A DNA stretch of 64,000 bases. Source: Calliopum simillimum. Lineage: Eukaryota; Arthropoda; Insecta; Diptera; Lauxaniidae. How positions within the stretch are numbered: the first letter of the stretch is position 1; each line of letters begins with the position of its first letter. The DNA lies in the NCBI GenBank assembly GCA_951812925.1, contig OX638369.1, positions 26,120,533-26,184,532 on the forward strand. The letters are read 5' to 3'. Of the stretch, positions 12,600 to 24,897 are shown one piece after another. Below the pieces are notes generated by a model. It was not told where the DNA came from and made no database searches. It worked only from the letters and a program-made list of their open reading frames with translations. The position numbers and the translations under genes are program-made.

Positions 12600-12602
12600 T
12601 AT

Positions 12603-12785
12603 AAATCGTTTAGTTAGATAATGTTAAGATTTTGATCCGACTGTTGTGATATATAACATTTTATAGGAAATAACATTGAATTATAGGGGAGTTATCATTA
12701 TCAAAAGAACAATCATGTTTGAAATGTTGTTTGCACTATGCTATGCGATTGATATACATACATGCATATACCTAGTGATTCTACG
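12603..12785. other. Short AT-rich spacer
   Basis: No feature seen between the palindrome and the tandem array. Confidence 0.3.
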
Positions 12786-12789
12786 AAAA

Positions 12790-14590
12790 ATTTTCCAAAA
12801 CAGCCCTTTCTTTGTCGTCATCTCACCTCCCCAACCTCCATTATTTTTCCTTTCCAACATTTTCCTCAAACATAATAGTCCTTTATTTCCACTCCTTAAG
12901 GGGCTCTCGTACAAAATTTTGATAAAAATCTTTAAAAAAAAATCCTCATTGTAGGGAGAGTAAAACAATTCTCACCGATCCATATTAATAGTTCTCGCAA
13001 ACATTTTGCCCAACATAAAAGTTAATTTTTTGCACCTCTAAATGGGCCTCCCATACAAAATTTTGATAAAAATATTGAAGAAATCCCTAATTTACGAGAA
13101 AATTGATTCACCGACCCCTATTCATTTTTCTCAAAAATATCTACTAGTCCTTTATATCAACCACTTAAGGGGCTACCATACAAAATTTTGATAAAAATTT
13201 CTAAAAAAATCCTCATTTCCGGGAAAGAAAAAAAAAAACCTCAGCAACCTCCATTATTTTTCCTTTCCAACATTTTCCTCAAACAGTTTAGTCCTTTATT
13301 TCCGTTCCTTAAAGGATTCCCATACAAAATTTTGCTAAACATATCAAAAACCTCACCAACCCCCCATTAATTTTTACTCTTCAACATTTTTCTAGAACAT
13401 ACTAGTCCCTTCCTTCCACCTCTTAAGGGGACTCCCATACAAAATGTTGATAAAAATATCGAAAAAAAAATTGTCATTGCCGGGAGAGTAAAAAAAATCT
13501 CACCAATCTCTCTTAGTTTTCCTTTCCAACATTTTTCTCAAACATACTAGCCCTTTATTTTTACCCCTTAAGGGGCTCACATACAAAGTTTTGATAAAAA
13601 TCTCAAAAAAAAAAAAAAAAAAAAAAAATCCTCATTGTCGGGAGGATAAAAAAAATTTTCACTGATCCCCATTAATTTTTCTCAGTAACATTGTTCTCCA
13701 ACATACAAGACAATTTTTTCCACCACTTAAGGGGCCTCCCATACAATATGTTGATAAAAATATCAAAGAAAATCCTCATTGCCGGGACAGGGAAAAAATA
13801 GTTCACCTACCCTCAATAATTTTTACTCTCTAACATTCTTCTTCCACCTCTTACGGGGCTCCCACACAAAATTTTGCTAAAAATATCGAAAAAAAATCCT
13901 CTTTGCTGGGAGAAGAAAAAAATCCTCACCAAAATCCATTATTTTTAATTTCCAACATTTTTCTCAAACCTACTAGTCCTTTTTTTCCACTCCTTAAGGG
14001 GCTGCCGTACAGGAAAAAAAAAATCCTCACTGCCGGAAGAGGAAAAAAATCCTCATGAACCTCCATTATTTTACCATTTCAACATTTTTCCCAAACTACT
14101 AGCCCCACTTTTTTTCACCTCTTAAGAGGTTCGCACACAATATTTTGATAAAAATATCGCAGAAATTCCTCATTGCCGGGAAAAATTGTTGACCTACCTC
14201 CATTAATTTTTTCTCTCCAACATACTAGTCGCTTTTTTCCACCCCTTAAGGGCGTTCATATACAAAATTTAGCTAAAAACATCGAAAAAAAGCCTCATTG
14301 CCGGGAGAGGAAAACAAACTCTCACCGATCTTATTAATTTTTCTCGCCAACATTTTTCTCCAACATAGAAGTCAATTTTTTCTACCCTTTCAGGGGCCTC
14401 TCATACAAAATTTTTATGAAAATATCAAAGAAATTCCTCATTGCCGGGAGAAGGCGAATTGGTTCACCGACCCTCTTTAATTTTTCTACTCCAACATTTT
14501 TCTGGTACATATAGTACTGTCCCTCATTTTTCTACCTTTAAATGGGGCTTCCATGCAAAATTAAGATTGAAATATCACTATGGTTGGGTA
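12790..14590. repeat. Diverged ~140-bp tandem array
   Basis: About 13 units each contain, in order, CCAACATTTTTCTC, a TACTAGTCC-like word, CCTTAAGGGGCTCCCATACA, AAATTTTGATAAAAATATC and CTCATTGCCGGGAGAG. CCTTAAGG-type cores occur near 12,896, 13,167, 13,311, 13,423, 13,567, 13,727, 13,849, 13,994, 14,127, 14,244, 14,390 and 14,538. Spacing is mostly 110-160 bp. Units differ by substitutions and indels, so the array is old. No coding function is supported. Confidence 0.85.
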
Positions 14591-16489
14591 CTCAGTCCAA
14601 CACAAGTCATAGTCTCCAAGAATATTAATGTGTGAACGATAGGCTGGATATGGGTATATTACACTTTAAGTAAATTTCAAGTTTTGCGTAATTGACCCTC
14701 TTTGTTTTAATAAAAACTATGCAACCACTTCAAAAGGATCAAATGGTAGGAGGGGGTTACTATCAGTTACATTCAACCAAATAATGTTTCCGGGAATTTT
14801 CTATTTCCTATCAACATACACATCCATCTACCTCAGATGTTATTTAATGTTTTTTCTATATTCATTGCTGTTACCTTTAACTAATGCAGCTGATAAAATG
14901 TTTGCGCCAGGATATACCAACCACACACACAACAACAGCAGCAACAACAACAGTAGCAACAACAACACACACTCTGACATTTTTCCTTTCTCGAGTTGCA
15001 GCTGAGCAACAGCAGGATTATTGCCAACATAATAAAAATGTGTAAAAAACCATATTGCCATTGCTGGCAAGCATCCTGGCTCTGTGCACTGCGCTGTGTT
15101 GTGTTGTTACAACTTTTGCATAACATTCACATTTCACATTTTTTTCATGGACAAATGGAAAATCCATGCGAATCGTCACATGTTGCTACCGAATATCGCT
15201 TATGCGGTCTATATGGCATGCGGAAAATGGTAACTCGCTCACGTTGTTTTCGGGTTATTCTCACGTTGGAAGGACATGTGATAAATTGAGAAATTGATTG
15301 CATAGCGAAATGCGAATGTTTGGAAATAAATAAATTAATCCTACGAATCCAGCATCCTGCTGGTGGTGATATTTTTATATAATAATCATTTTGTTTGCAT
15401 TTAAGTAAAAAAAAAATCTGCTTTGCATTTATGAGAACTCATCCAGGGGAAAAGTTCAAAATTTATATTTGGTGATAATATAATCAGCAGAAGCAGCAGC
15501 AGGAAGCAGCAACAAGCAGCAGGTAGGCAGGCAGTAACTGCACTGCAGTACATGATTTTATATAATCGTAAGTACCAAATCAAAAAGGCAGCGAGAATAT
15601 TGAATTTTGTTATAATGAATTTTGGTCACATGGATTGAACATGCCGATAATGTATTGGCACAATAAGTTGATGTTTGGATTTACTATTTAGAAATGTTTA
15701 AATATTTAAAATGTCGAAAAATCAAAAATTTTGCAAAAACTGATAATTTTGAAATATGTCAAGTAAACTATGTAAATTTTTAAATTTTACGTGCTTGTTT
15801 TTGGGAATGAACCTTTGGTTAGCTTTAAAAAAGTGATATTTTGGTAAACGGCAACAGTCATTCACTACATGGTTTTTGAGGCTACTTCGACAAATTTGCA
15901 TCAGTAATTTACGAGCTTACGAGATTTTCGTGAGACTTACACCTTTTGTAGGGTATGTAACCTCATACAAATTTTCAGATTTTGTTTACGAGGCAAGAAA
16001 TATTGAAGAAAGTGGAAATGATGATTTTATTTTAGAAAGTGGAAATGTTGGAAAAGTACACAGCAAATAGTTTGGCTGTAAAATTCAAACCAAATTGGAA
16101 TGAATACAAATCCACACCAAATTTGGTATAAAATCTATACTTGTTTATATAAAATTTATACAAATAAGGTATTGATACAATTTACATAATTTTGGCATAA
16201 ATTTGATATTATCACCATACAAAAATCTTTTATACTATTTTTGTATAAGTTTTATATAGAAGTTCATATGAAAGTATTTTAAGCCATTTTATATAAAATT
16301 CTTATTGTGCTATATAAACCAAATTTAAATAATTTTCGAATAAGTATTGTGGAATTGAAAAATGATATTGATAATAAAAAATATCTTACAATAATCACAT
16401 GAGTTTATTCATTTTAAGAGAAACAAATTTCATAAATTATACAATATAAAAAATTTTCAGTTATGTTCTGCGAAATACTTTGAGGTGGT
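14591..16489. other. Spacer with CAA/CAG microsatellites
   Basis: CAACAGCAGCAACAACAACA lies at about 14,931-14,970 and CAGCAGAAGCAGCAGCAGGA at about 15,484-15,530. Between them (15,000-15,290) is a less AT-rich stretch that could hold regulatory sequence. From 16,080 to 16,360 the DNA is rich in TATAAAATTTATAC-like words. No conserved coding sequence was found. Confidence 0.45.
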
Positions 16490-17860
16490 TGGCCAATGAT
16501 GGTGCCGATGACATGCATCAGAAACCGAGGAAAATATTGTAAAGTGTTGAAAAATTTCAAAAAAATGAGTGAACTCCAAAAACGCTTGAAATGATAAAAA
16601 ATTTTGGAAGAGCCCAAAACTGTTGAAGGAATGAAAAAGTTTTTGAAAACAATTAAGTGTTATAAACTGCGATAAATGTTGCAAATTCTTGAAATCAAAT
16701 TATGTTAAATATAGCGAAAATGGTGATAAGTATTTATAGTTCAAAAAAATATTGTTAAGTGTTAAGGTCGGAAATTATTAAAAAAATTTAACAAAAAAGT
16801 GAAAGTTTCGAAAAATGTTGAATACATCTTCGAAAAATGTGGGACACTATGAAAAATTTTGAAAAACACGAAAAATTCGAATCAATGTACCCAAAAAATT
16901 TTGCATGATCCAAAAATGTTGAAAGATTCAAAAATATGTTATAAAGTAAAGAAAGAGTCGAAAATTAGGAAAAGTTCGTAAATTGTTAAAAAATTCAAAG
17001 AATTTGAAAAAGTTTAAAAATATTGAGAAGTTCTGGAAAAGTTGAAAAATGTTGTAAAATTTGCAAAAATAGGACAGAAAACGGGAAAATTACAGAAATT
17101 CCCAAAAAGTCTTTAAAGAGTGAAAATTTGTTAAAAACTGGTAAAATGTTGAAAAGTTCGAAAGTGTAAAAATGTGTTGAATAATCAGGAAAAATTTATA
17201 TGAACTCGAAAAATGTTGAAAAATAATTATAAAGACGAAAAATATTGAATAGAGTTGAAAAAAAAATGTGGAAAATTTGCAAAATGTTGAGAATGCGAGA
17301 AATGTTGAAAATTCGTAAAATATTAAAAAGTATTGAAAATTGGTGAAAATTCGTAAAATATGTAGTAAGAACTTCGCAAAAAGTTGAAAAAACTTAAAAT
17401 TTTTTAAAAATACGATATATACAAATGGTCGAAAAATGTTGATAAGAAAAATTTTGAAATATCGGAAAAAGTTGAATGCTGAAAAATTTAAGTTCCAAAA
17501 AATTTTGAAAAATGTGAATAAAAAAAAAAGGTTTAAAAAGATGAAAAATATTGAAAAGTTTGAAAACGTTGAAATTCCCAAAAAATATTAATAAAAGTCA
17601 AAAATTGTTAAAACTTGTAAAAAGTTGAAAAATTTCGAAAATTTCGATAAAAGTAAAAAGCTGTAGAATGGTTTTGAAAAACCAGGAAAATATAAATAAA
17701 TTCCAAAAATATTCAAAATAGTTGAAAAATGTTGATTATTCGAAAAAAAAAAACACAATATTGCAAGTGTCGAATAATGCTTAAAAATCGAAAAATAATG
17801 GAAAATGTTGAAAAAAGATAATTATATTCAAATATTGAACAATGTTGAAATAGGTCGAAA
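16490..17860 (+). repeat. Purine-rich short-unit repeat field
   Basis: About 1.4 kb is dominated by GTTGAAAAATGTTGAAAA-like words with irregular spacing of roughly 10-25 bp. The plus strand is strongly A/G-biased. A 163-residue minus-strand frame at 17,090-17,581 is almost entirely Phe, Ser, Ile, Asn and Leu, which is the translation of TTTTTCAAC repeats. I treat it as an artefact. This is a decayed satellite or slippage-derived tract. Confidence 0.75.
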
Positions 17861-19001
17861 ATATGAGATTATTATACTGGTTTTATGAATAGAATAACGA
17901 TCCTTGCTAAACTTGAGAGTAAAAGATCAATGAAAAAGTCTTTAAAAGTATAGAAATCATTATACTTATTTCATAGTTAAAAAAAAAAACAAATCCTGCC
18001 ATAAACCTCAAGATTATCATTAGTGTCTTCCAAGAAGAAGTTAAAAAAAAAATTCCTCAATTCTCCACAAATCGTCAATCAAAACCAAAAAAACAGCAGC
18101 ATACGATAACGCATCCACTCGTAATTCACTGACCACATGCGCCCAATATCGTTGCTGCTTCTGACACTCTGCCACTAATTGGCAACTCAGCTGCCATGTT
18201 ATTTTCATTACGACAACGACAGTTGTGGCAAATCCATAGACTCACACTTGCCGGCAATGGTGTTAAATAAAACACCTCTGGTAGCCGCAGCACTATCTTC
18301 ATCGTTGGACAGTCAGCAACAATTTACGCGCTGCACTGTCCAATCTTGCGACTGACTAACTAACTCTTTTTCATTTAGTATATCCCACCATAGAACGCTA
18401 CCTCCACTGTTTGTCTGTTTCGTTAGCAACGTATGGTCAGTTGTTTGGATTTTAGGAGGAAAACGCGTTTGCTGCTGCTTAGATTTAAAACCACTCCAGG
18501 CATTATACTCTCATATGTGCTTTGCCGTTTCTAAAACGCCTCCCGCTGTGGCAGTGGCGCCAGTCAAAAAACACCTTCATTTTGCCACTTTGTTTTAGCA
18601 TCGATTTACATTGATTACTCATACAACTTGGCCTAGTGGCACTGGCAACATTCACACTCATAGTTTGTTTGCATGTAATGAGCAACCTTTTGTCTGGCAA
18701 CAGAGATTCTGCCGTATCTGTGAGCGCTGTAATACCCAGTTTAAATGATCAGGTGTGGTGACTGTGAGTGCGTTTTCTTGTAATTTTTGTAGACATCAAG
18801 CGGCGTTTCAAAAAGATTGAAAGAAAGAAAAAAGGATTAAGCCTGAAGTGACTTGAGTGGATTTTGTTATCGATTTTTAGACAGATTTATGTTAAATGGT
18901 TTAGCTATGATTCTTAAAAAAATGTAAAATCTATACGGATGAGACTAGTCCAACAGTTGCAGTAGAGAAACAAAGAACTATTTAACTCATTTAATGAAGG
19001 A
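17861..19001. other. Spacer with a less AT-rich patch
   Basis: From about 18,100 to 18,770 the sequence is less repetitive, higher in GC and free of transposon signatures. It contains short CTG/CAG words and could be a regulatory or conserved non-coding block. No reading frame is convincing. 17,861-18,100 and 18,770-19,001 are ordinary AT-rich sequence. Confidence 0.35.
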
Positions 19002-19003
19002 TA

Positions 19004-19262
19004 TCGTCCCTATACAAGTGAAAAGCACTAAGTCAGTTTGTTCTAGTTTTCAGTTATTTGGTATCACTGGTCCAAACTATTAAAGTTTTTAGTCTGATGA
19101 GACACATTCAGCCATATCTCTGTTAAAAAGTGGTTATTTTTATCGTTAAAGTGAAAGAAAAATACCAGTTTCAACACAAAAAAACAAAATTTAATTTTTC
19201 GAACACCAAATGTCTCAAAACTTGAAAAACTGACTTAGTGCTTTTCACTTGTATAGGGACGA
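19004..19262. mobile_element. 259-bp TA-flanked MITE
   Basis: Perfect 36-bp terminal inverted repeats start TCGTCCCTATACAAGTGAAA at 19,004 and mirror from 19,262. Both ends are bordered by TA (19,002-19,003 and 19,263-19,264). Similarity continues imperfectly inward through TTCTAGTTTTCAG and its counterpart. It has no coding sequence. TA flanks and long simple inverted repeats point to a Tc1/mariner-superfamily MITE. Confidence 0.8.
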
Positions 19263-19264
19263 TA

Positions 19265-20112
19265 TATGTATATGAAGAATATTTTGGACACAAAACATCG
19301 ACTATAAAAAAAATTTTCAGGCCGGAAGTAACAAAGTCTCTTAAGTATCAGTTTAAAAATAAAAAAAATTAAAAATCCGTGTACTAAAAGTACTCGAAAA
19401 TGACATTGAAAAAACTTTTTCTGGGTATGTTTTCGCGATAAGAATTTTTAATATTTTTTCCCTCTTTTTTTGGAGGTAGCTTTGGCCGTATCTTAAGCAA
19501 AAAAAGTCCGATAAAGTCACGCAGGATAGAAAGCTATAGATAATAATAACTTTTTACATTGAATTTTAATGAATTGAAGGGTTTGAGTGGTATGACTTAA
19601 TATAATTACATATCCAAAAATAGCAAAAATTAATTTTGAGTTTTTTTGCAAATTAACCGCAACTTTTTAAATAAAATCAGGAACAAATATTCGATATATT
19701 TTATAAATACCGGAGTTTTGTTCAATTGAGTTAAGGTGCCGAAATTTAAATCAAGATTGGCCCAAAAATGGTACCCCTATTCTAGATTTACCATCGTTTT
19801 GAATTTATTGAAGTGCAAACTAGCACGGTGCCACTTCCGACTGTTATCTTTAAGCTCTGATACCCAACTCGCACTAAATTCATGGTCAAATCTAACGAAA
19901 GCGGGAGTTTTAATGGAGACACTTTGATAATTTTATAACAATTGTTTACTAAAGTCAAGTTTTCACTGAGAGGCTGTTTTCAATAATAGAGAAAATCCGA
20001 AATATATGGCATATGGCAATTTTTTTGTTGTTTAAAACCTCACAAGTAAGCAGCTAAAGGAACTATTTGCCACGAAGAAGTCTACAAATAGCAGCTGCAA
20101 TTATTGAAATTG
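19265..20112. other. AT-rich spacer, no gene seen
   Basis: No feature recognised. A 63-residue plus-strand frame at 19,736-19,927 has no recognisable domain. Confidence 0.4.
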
Positions 20113-20268
20113 GTGCCACATATCACCGGGGGTGCCACATAATCGGGGGTACCATATATCCAGGATGCCATATAATCAGAGGTGCCATATCAACAGAGTG
20201 CCACATAGCAGGGGTGCCACATAGCAGGGGTGCCACATAACAGGGGTGCCACATAGCCGGGGGTGCCA
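20113..20268. repeat. ~17-bp minisatellite, GGGGTGCCACATAGCA units
   Basis: About nine units of roughly 16-18 bp repeat GGGGTGCCACATAGCAG, with variants such as GGATGCCATATAATCAG and GGTGCCATATCAACAG. The last few units are the most alike. It reads through on the minus strand as a short Cys/Trp/His-rich peptide, but there is no other sign of a gene. Confidence 0.8.
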
Positions 20269-20280
20269 AGCTTACCCTAG

Positions 20281-20672
20281 AAACGGAACACAAAAGGATT
20301 ATGTTTATAATAGTTCTATTTTGATTGCAAACCAGATGGTATGCCTTAACTAAATCAAATGTAGGTCCACTGTTATACACAAGAAGAAGAAAATTTTGAA
20401 TTCAGAAAAATTTCAATTGAAATCGATCCTATTTAACTTAAACTATTCGGCTCGAAGTCTTTTGCCATATCAACTGGGGTTGCCATATCTCCAGGTTTAT
20501 AATAGATACGGAGCACAAAAGCTTGATATAAGGAATAGTTCTATTTTGAGTGGAAACCTCATGAAATGCCTTTACCAAATTCAAATTTGGCTCCATTGAT
20601 ACTGAAAAAAAGAAAAAGAATTTTAAATTCAGAAAAATTTCATTGATTCGATTTAACTTAAACTGCAAGTAA
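20281..20672. repeat. Diverged direct duplication (~165 bp, period ~228)
   Basis: Two stretches (about 20,281-20,444 and 20,508-20,672) share, in order, GGAACACAAAAG-like, TAATAGTTCTATTTTGA, ATGCCTT, AAATTTTGAATTCAGAAAAA and TTTAACTTAAACT words. Substitutions are common. The source is unknown and no coding capacity is seen. Confidence 0.6.
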
Positions 20673-20925
20673 ATACGCCGATCGGTCTCCATACAAAAAA
20701 AGAAAGTTTGGAAAAAACGTCCCATGTTTGACAGCCTACCGTGTGAGTATCTAAGAAACAAAAAATTTTTTTTTTTGGACCACTCTAACAAGAGCCAACT
20801 AGGTTTTCCATAACTTCGACAGATGAACTTCCATGTTTACAAATTATTGTATATCGTTGTAAAGGGCTTTATTAGACCTACAATTCACCGTCATCTTTTT
20901 TGGACCTCTGAGGTCATATTCGACT
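20673..20925. other. AT-rich spacer
   Basis: No feature recognised between the duplication and the next element. Confidence 0.3.
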
Positions 20926-20933
20926 AGTTTGAC

Positions 20934-21364
20934 TAGTGATGAGCAAACCAAGACTAAGACCAAGACCATAGCAGCTTTGGTCTTGTTCTTGCACATTGAG
21001 TCTTGGTCTTGGTTTTGATATTGAGTCTTGGTCTTGGTTTTGATATTGAATCTTGGTCTTGATAAAATTTTCAGGGATATTGAGTATTCAAAATCATATT
21101 TTTCCAAAGCAGTTGGGTTTTTAAAATGCCAAAATTCAAATCTAGAGATGATTTTACCTTCAAAACGGGCGTGAAACAACTTTTAACTATAAATTAGCAA
21201 GACTGAAAAGCAGTCTTGGTCTTGACAAATATCGCGAGCAAGACCAAGACCATAGCAGTCTTGGTCTTGGTCTTGTAAAAATATCAGCATCTTGGTCTTG
21301 GTCTCGCAAAATTAGCAAGACCAAGAACAAGACGCAAAACCAAGACTAATTTTGCTCATCACTA
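20934..21364. mobile_element. hAT-like MITE, copy A, with (AAGACC)n arms
   Basis: The ends are TAGTGATGAGCAAA and its complement. They are flanked by 8-bp near-identical duplications, AGTTTGAC (20,926-20,933) and AGTTCGAC (21,365-21,372). An 8-bp duplication with YAGTG-type termini is characteristic of hAT elements. The subterminal arms consist of the hexamer CTTGGT/ACCAAG repeated many times in both orientations. The core includes ATATTGAGTATTCAAAATCA and AAAACGGGCGTGAAAC. Copy B lies at 42,734-43,202. No transposase is present. Confidence 0.8.
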
Positions 21365-21372
21365 AGTTCGAC

Positions 21373-21898
21373 TTAGTTTCTCTGGTTCGTATCCCCTAAA
21401 TGCCCTTTTTTTTATAAAACAAAGGTCTTTAAAAATATATTAACATTTCACCCAAAAAGTGCTAATTAAGGTCCAATTAAGCCCTTTAAAACGATATATA
21501 ATTTTTAAACATCGGACATGACCTGCCCAACTTAAGGAAAAAGACGATTTTGGCTGTTTTTATGTTTCCTAGATACTCTCAAAGTAAGCTTTCAAATAGG
21601 GGGAGGGAGGTGTTAAAGTTTCCAATTATTTTTTCATCGACCTGGCCTACTGAACATACTGCACGACTTTCAATATTATCCAAAGAAATGTCTCAAAGTC
21701 AACTGGTGGCCAATTTGTTAGTTAGGGATGTAAAAAATTGGACTTTGTTTTCACATAAAGTTTATTAAAAGGTGTAAAATTGACGAGTTTGTACACATTC
21801 ATACTCGTTTCTATAACATTATTAATTGTTGCTTCAGAAATATCTGGCTTCAATTTGTTTGTTTATTGTTAACAAATTCTTTATCTATCTGCCATATC
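21373..21898. other. AT-rich spacer
   Basis: No feature recognised. The frame at 21,550-21,768 has no recognisable domain. Confidence 0.35.
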
Positions 21899-22135
21899 TA
21901 TATATTAATACGCAAGACAAAAATTTGTCCTACCTTTTTTACTATGTTAGAAATGGAGCACAACTTTGATTATACACCATTAGGAAGGTATTTTTGTGCA
22001 AATGTGCACAAAGTTAAAATTATTTTTATATTTTGACTTTAAGCCAGGATACAGCACAAATAGAAAGACAAAAATGTTTTTTATTTTCATTTCGTTTCAC
22101 ATTTGCCATTGTACCAGGATGACATTACTTTTGTC
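21899..22135 (+). repeat. Left arm of a diverged long inverted pair
   Basis: TATATTAATACGCAAGACAA, then GTCCTACC and a TTTACTATGTTAGAAATGGA block, matches the reverse complement of 24,545-24,833. Similarity extends inward through TTTTTTATTTTCATTTCGTT with many substitutions. The two arms lie about 2.4 kb apart. They are probably two oppositely oriented copies of one repeat, or the ends of a larger element. Target duplications were not found. Confidence 0.65.
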
Positions 22136-24029
22136 ACTTAAATATGCAATAACCGAAAAATATCATGTAGTTACAACATACATAGCACAGACTTTTGAAC
22201 ATTTACATTAACAATTAATAACATGAATTAATTTTCATATGGGGGACCTTTGTCACCTCACACTATATTTTACATATTGAAAACAGACAACTAACTGTGA
22301 TGATCAAGTTATCGAACACCCCTTTAAAGCTTTTTCTCAATGCCCAGCAAGACGTGATTACTTTAAACTCATACTGTGTTTGGAGCGTTAAAGCAAATAA
22401 TTAATTTTAAAGTACACGCATAAATATGACCCAGACTATTACGAACATTACCAACCACATTACCAACTACCTACCGTACATGTCAAGGAAGAGAATTACA
22501 CAATTTCGTCGCAGTTGGTGGTGGGGGAACGCAATGACATTTTCGCAAACAATTAAAAAAAAAAAAAAAATAATGAAAAAGCCATGTAAATGCAAATTAT
22601 AGCGATGCGAACGATTGTTGGCAACACCACAAATTTAACTCTGACCACAACCAGCGTCGTCGGTCAACATTATCGACACCTTATCGCCGCAAATGACAAG
22701 TTGCGCATGCGCGCAAGATGATGGTTTTGGCTTGAATGGCAGAGAAGAAATAGTCGCGCCAAACGGGTTTCCATAAATTGGCACAATTTGCCGCGACCGA
22801 CTGACTGACTGACTGCACCACTCAAATGAACGGCTGCTGCTGCTGCAATGACTGTGGCGGCAGCGGTTTTAAGCCACCAGATGCGTTTTTTTTTGACAAC
22901 GCATTTGTCGTATGCAACACATGCCTCATCAGCAGCAGCGGGGATGAATTTTTATCTGGCAAGCGTCATCGGGGCACAGAATTTGCGTGTTGACAAAAAT
23001 TAATTTTTTTTTTTGTTTTTGGTTCGGTTTCATTTAATTTACCTTGAATTCGACAGCTTTCAACTGGTTGTTGGTGGTGTGTTGGACCCATATGTAGTTT
23101 GGATCTACAGTAAGCTATTTACATGCATGTGTCGGGTTCGTCTAAAGAGTTGCCAACAATTCTTAAGCAGAACTGAGTTGCCAAGAAAATGGCAATATGC
23201 TATACAATTTTAGCCAACTGGCAACCCTACATACCTGTATATCGGACTGGGTTTATTTGTCTCAGTTTGTTGAGTTTGTTGAAACGACAAGGAATTCTGC
23301 CTAAATTCATAATTGCTGCGTGCGGTCACGTTTGTCAGGTGCTTCATTTGGTTGGTGTCTTCGTTCGGTTTAAGGTCCTGTTGATTTTGTTGAATTTCGG
23401 TTTTTTTTTGTATTTTGCATGGACAGAGAGAAACAGACCCTCATTGTGCTGCTGTGCTGTGGACACACATTTTTGAAATTTCGTTAATGGTTTTGAGTAT
23501 CAAAAAAAAAAAAAAAAAAAAAAAAATTTCGAGCAGCCTTTTCTGAGCTGATCTGAATTGGCCTTTTGTGTATTGTCTGCCTGAAAATTGAAGCTTTTGT
23601 GCGTATGAATCAATTGGTTTTTAATGGTTCATGAATTTAACAATTTATTATATCATTTTTTTTCTGTCGCTTCACATTGCACACAGCAGCTGATCCTCAG
23701 TTGATCCGCTCCTCTGTTGGTTGTCACAAGGTGGGTCATTCTGATTACTTTGCAATTTACTTAATATTATGTGACAAATACATGGCACGTTAATTTTTGA
23801 AGTTGAATTTGGACAACGCCACAGGGGAGACATCGCTTAATATGAACATTTTTCGGTAGTAAATGTAGTTATTACACAGAATAGATATTAAGTTTATGTT
23901 GTATAATTACGAATTGTATTATTTTTATAAGAATTATGCAAGCATATCATTTCATCTGCATATTAATTAATTTTCATGAGTTTGCATCTAAACTCCCTTC
24001 GCATCGGTCCTATCATGAGAAGAACGTGT
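22136..24029. other. Less AT-rich core between inverted arms
   Basis: 22,450-23,760 is richer in GC and free of recognised repeats. It includes TGACTGACTGACTG (22,800), CTGCTGCTGC (22,836), a poly-A run at about 23,501-23,526 and AAGGTGGGT (23,729), which could be a splice donor. Frames such as 23,189-23,476 (plus) show no conserved domain. It could contain regulatory sequence or exons I cannot identify. Confidence 0.35.
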
Positions 24030-24259
24030 TCGTCTAGTTTTAGCTCTGAGTGTGCATTTATAGTTTTTACTGTTTGAGTAAAATTTACTTCGATTATCTT
24101 AAAAAACGCTTTCAGTATAGCCAGCCAGCCAGACAAACGGACAGGGCTATATTGAATCAGGTGACGCTGATCAAGAATATATATATCTATATCTGTCACG
24201 CCTCCTTCTCAGCGTTACAAACGGAAGGAAAAAGTGAATATACCCTGGGTGCAGGGTAT
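24030..24259 (-). mobile_element. ATACCCT dispersed element, truncated copy (minus)
   Basis: Read on minus from 24,259: ATACCCTGCACCCAGGGTAT, ATTCACTTTTTCCTTCCGTT, GAAGGAGGCGTGACAGATAT, TTGATCAGCGTCACCTGA, a CTGTCCGTTTGTCTGGCTGG stretch, and the ACTATAAATGCACACTCAGA word. The order is the same as in the copies at 24,898 and 55,769. It stops short of the far terminal sequence. Non-coding. Confidence 0.75.
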
Positions 24260-24544
24260 AAAAATTAGATTTTATAGCAACTACTAAGGATTTTTGTAAT
24301 TTTTTTTTTCTAAAATATTAAGCATAGACTAATAACTAAAATGGTTCTTTTTTTGGAACCACAATTTGTTATTTTTAATAGCAAATACCTATTTCAAATA
24401 AATAAATAGGAATTTGAGCAACTTCTGCGCCTCTGAGAAAATTATAAAAACCAGAATCGCCAAATGGTCAAAATTCGACCACAATTGTAATAAATAATTT
24501 TTGTACTTTTTGGGTAGTTTTAATACTGTTTTTGATATTTGGTA
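24260..24544. other. AT-rich spacer between inverted ATACCCT copies
   Basis: No feature recognised. The two flanking ATACCCT elements face each other in opposite orientations around 24,260-24,897. Confidence 0.3.
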
Positions 24545-24833
24545 CAAAATAGAAAAGTTCATTCATCATCCATGGGTACATGAACAAATGTCAAACGTAA
24601 ATAAAACAAAAAAACTCTTTTCAGCTCTGTGTGACCAAGTATTTTGTTGTTTTTAATAATGAAAAATTTGTATTTAATTTTAGCAGGCTTAGGGGCAACA
24701 TATTAAAATAGTTTTAATTTAATGCACATTTACACACAAATACCTTTCTAATGGTGTATAATTCAAAGTCGTACTCCATTTCTAACATAGTAAAAAAAGG
24801 AGGACAAATTTTTGTCTTGCGTATTAATATATA
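24545..24833 (-). repeat. Right arm of a diverged long inverted pair
   Basis: This is the reverse-complement partner of 21,899-22,135. It shares ACCTTTCTAATGGTGTATAA, TCCATTTCTAACATAGTA and TTTTTGTCTTGCGTATTAAT. The best match is in the outer ~115 bp (24,720-24,833). Confidence 0.65.
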
Positions 24834-24897
24834 CACACTAAAAAATAATAGTAAATTTTTCTTACTTTTGATTCCTTTTAGTATTGATTTTAACCTT

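Noticed and set aside
12790..14590. CRISPR-like array
   Set aside because: Units are long, diverged and contiguous without unique spacers of constant size, and the genome is clearly eukaryotic.
17090..17581. 163-residue minus-strand frame
   Set aside because: Composition is almost only Phe, Ser, Ile, Asn and Leu and mirrors the GTTGAAAAAT repeat. No real protein features.
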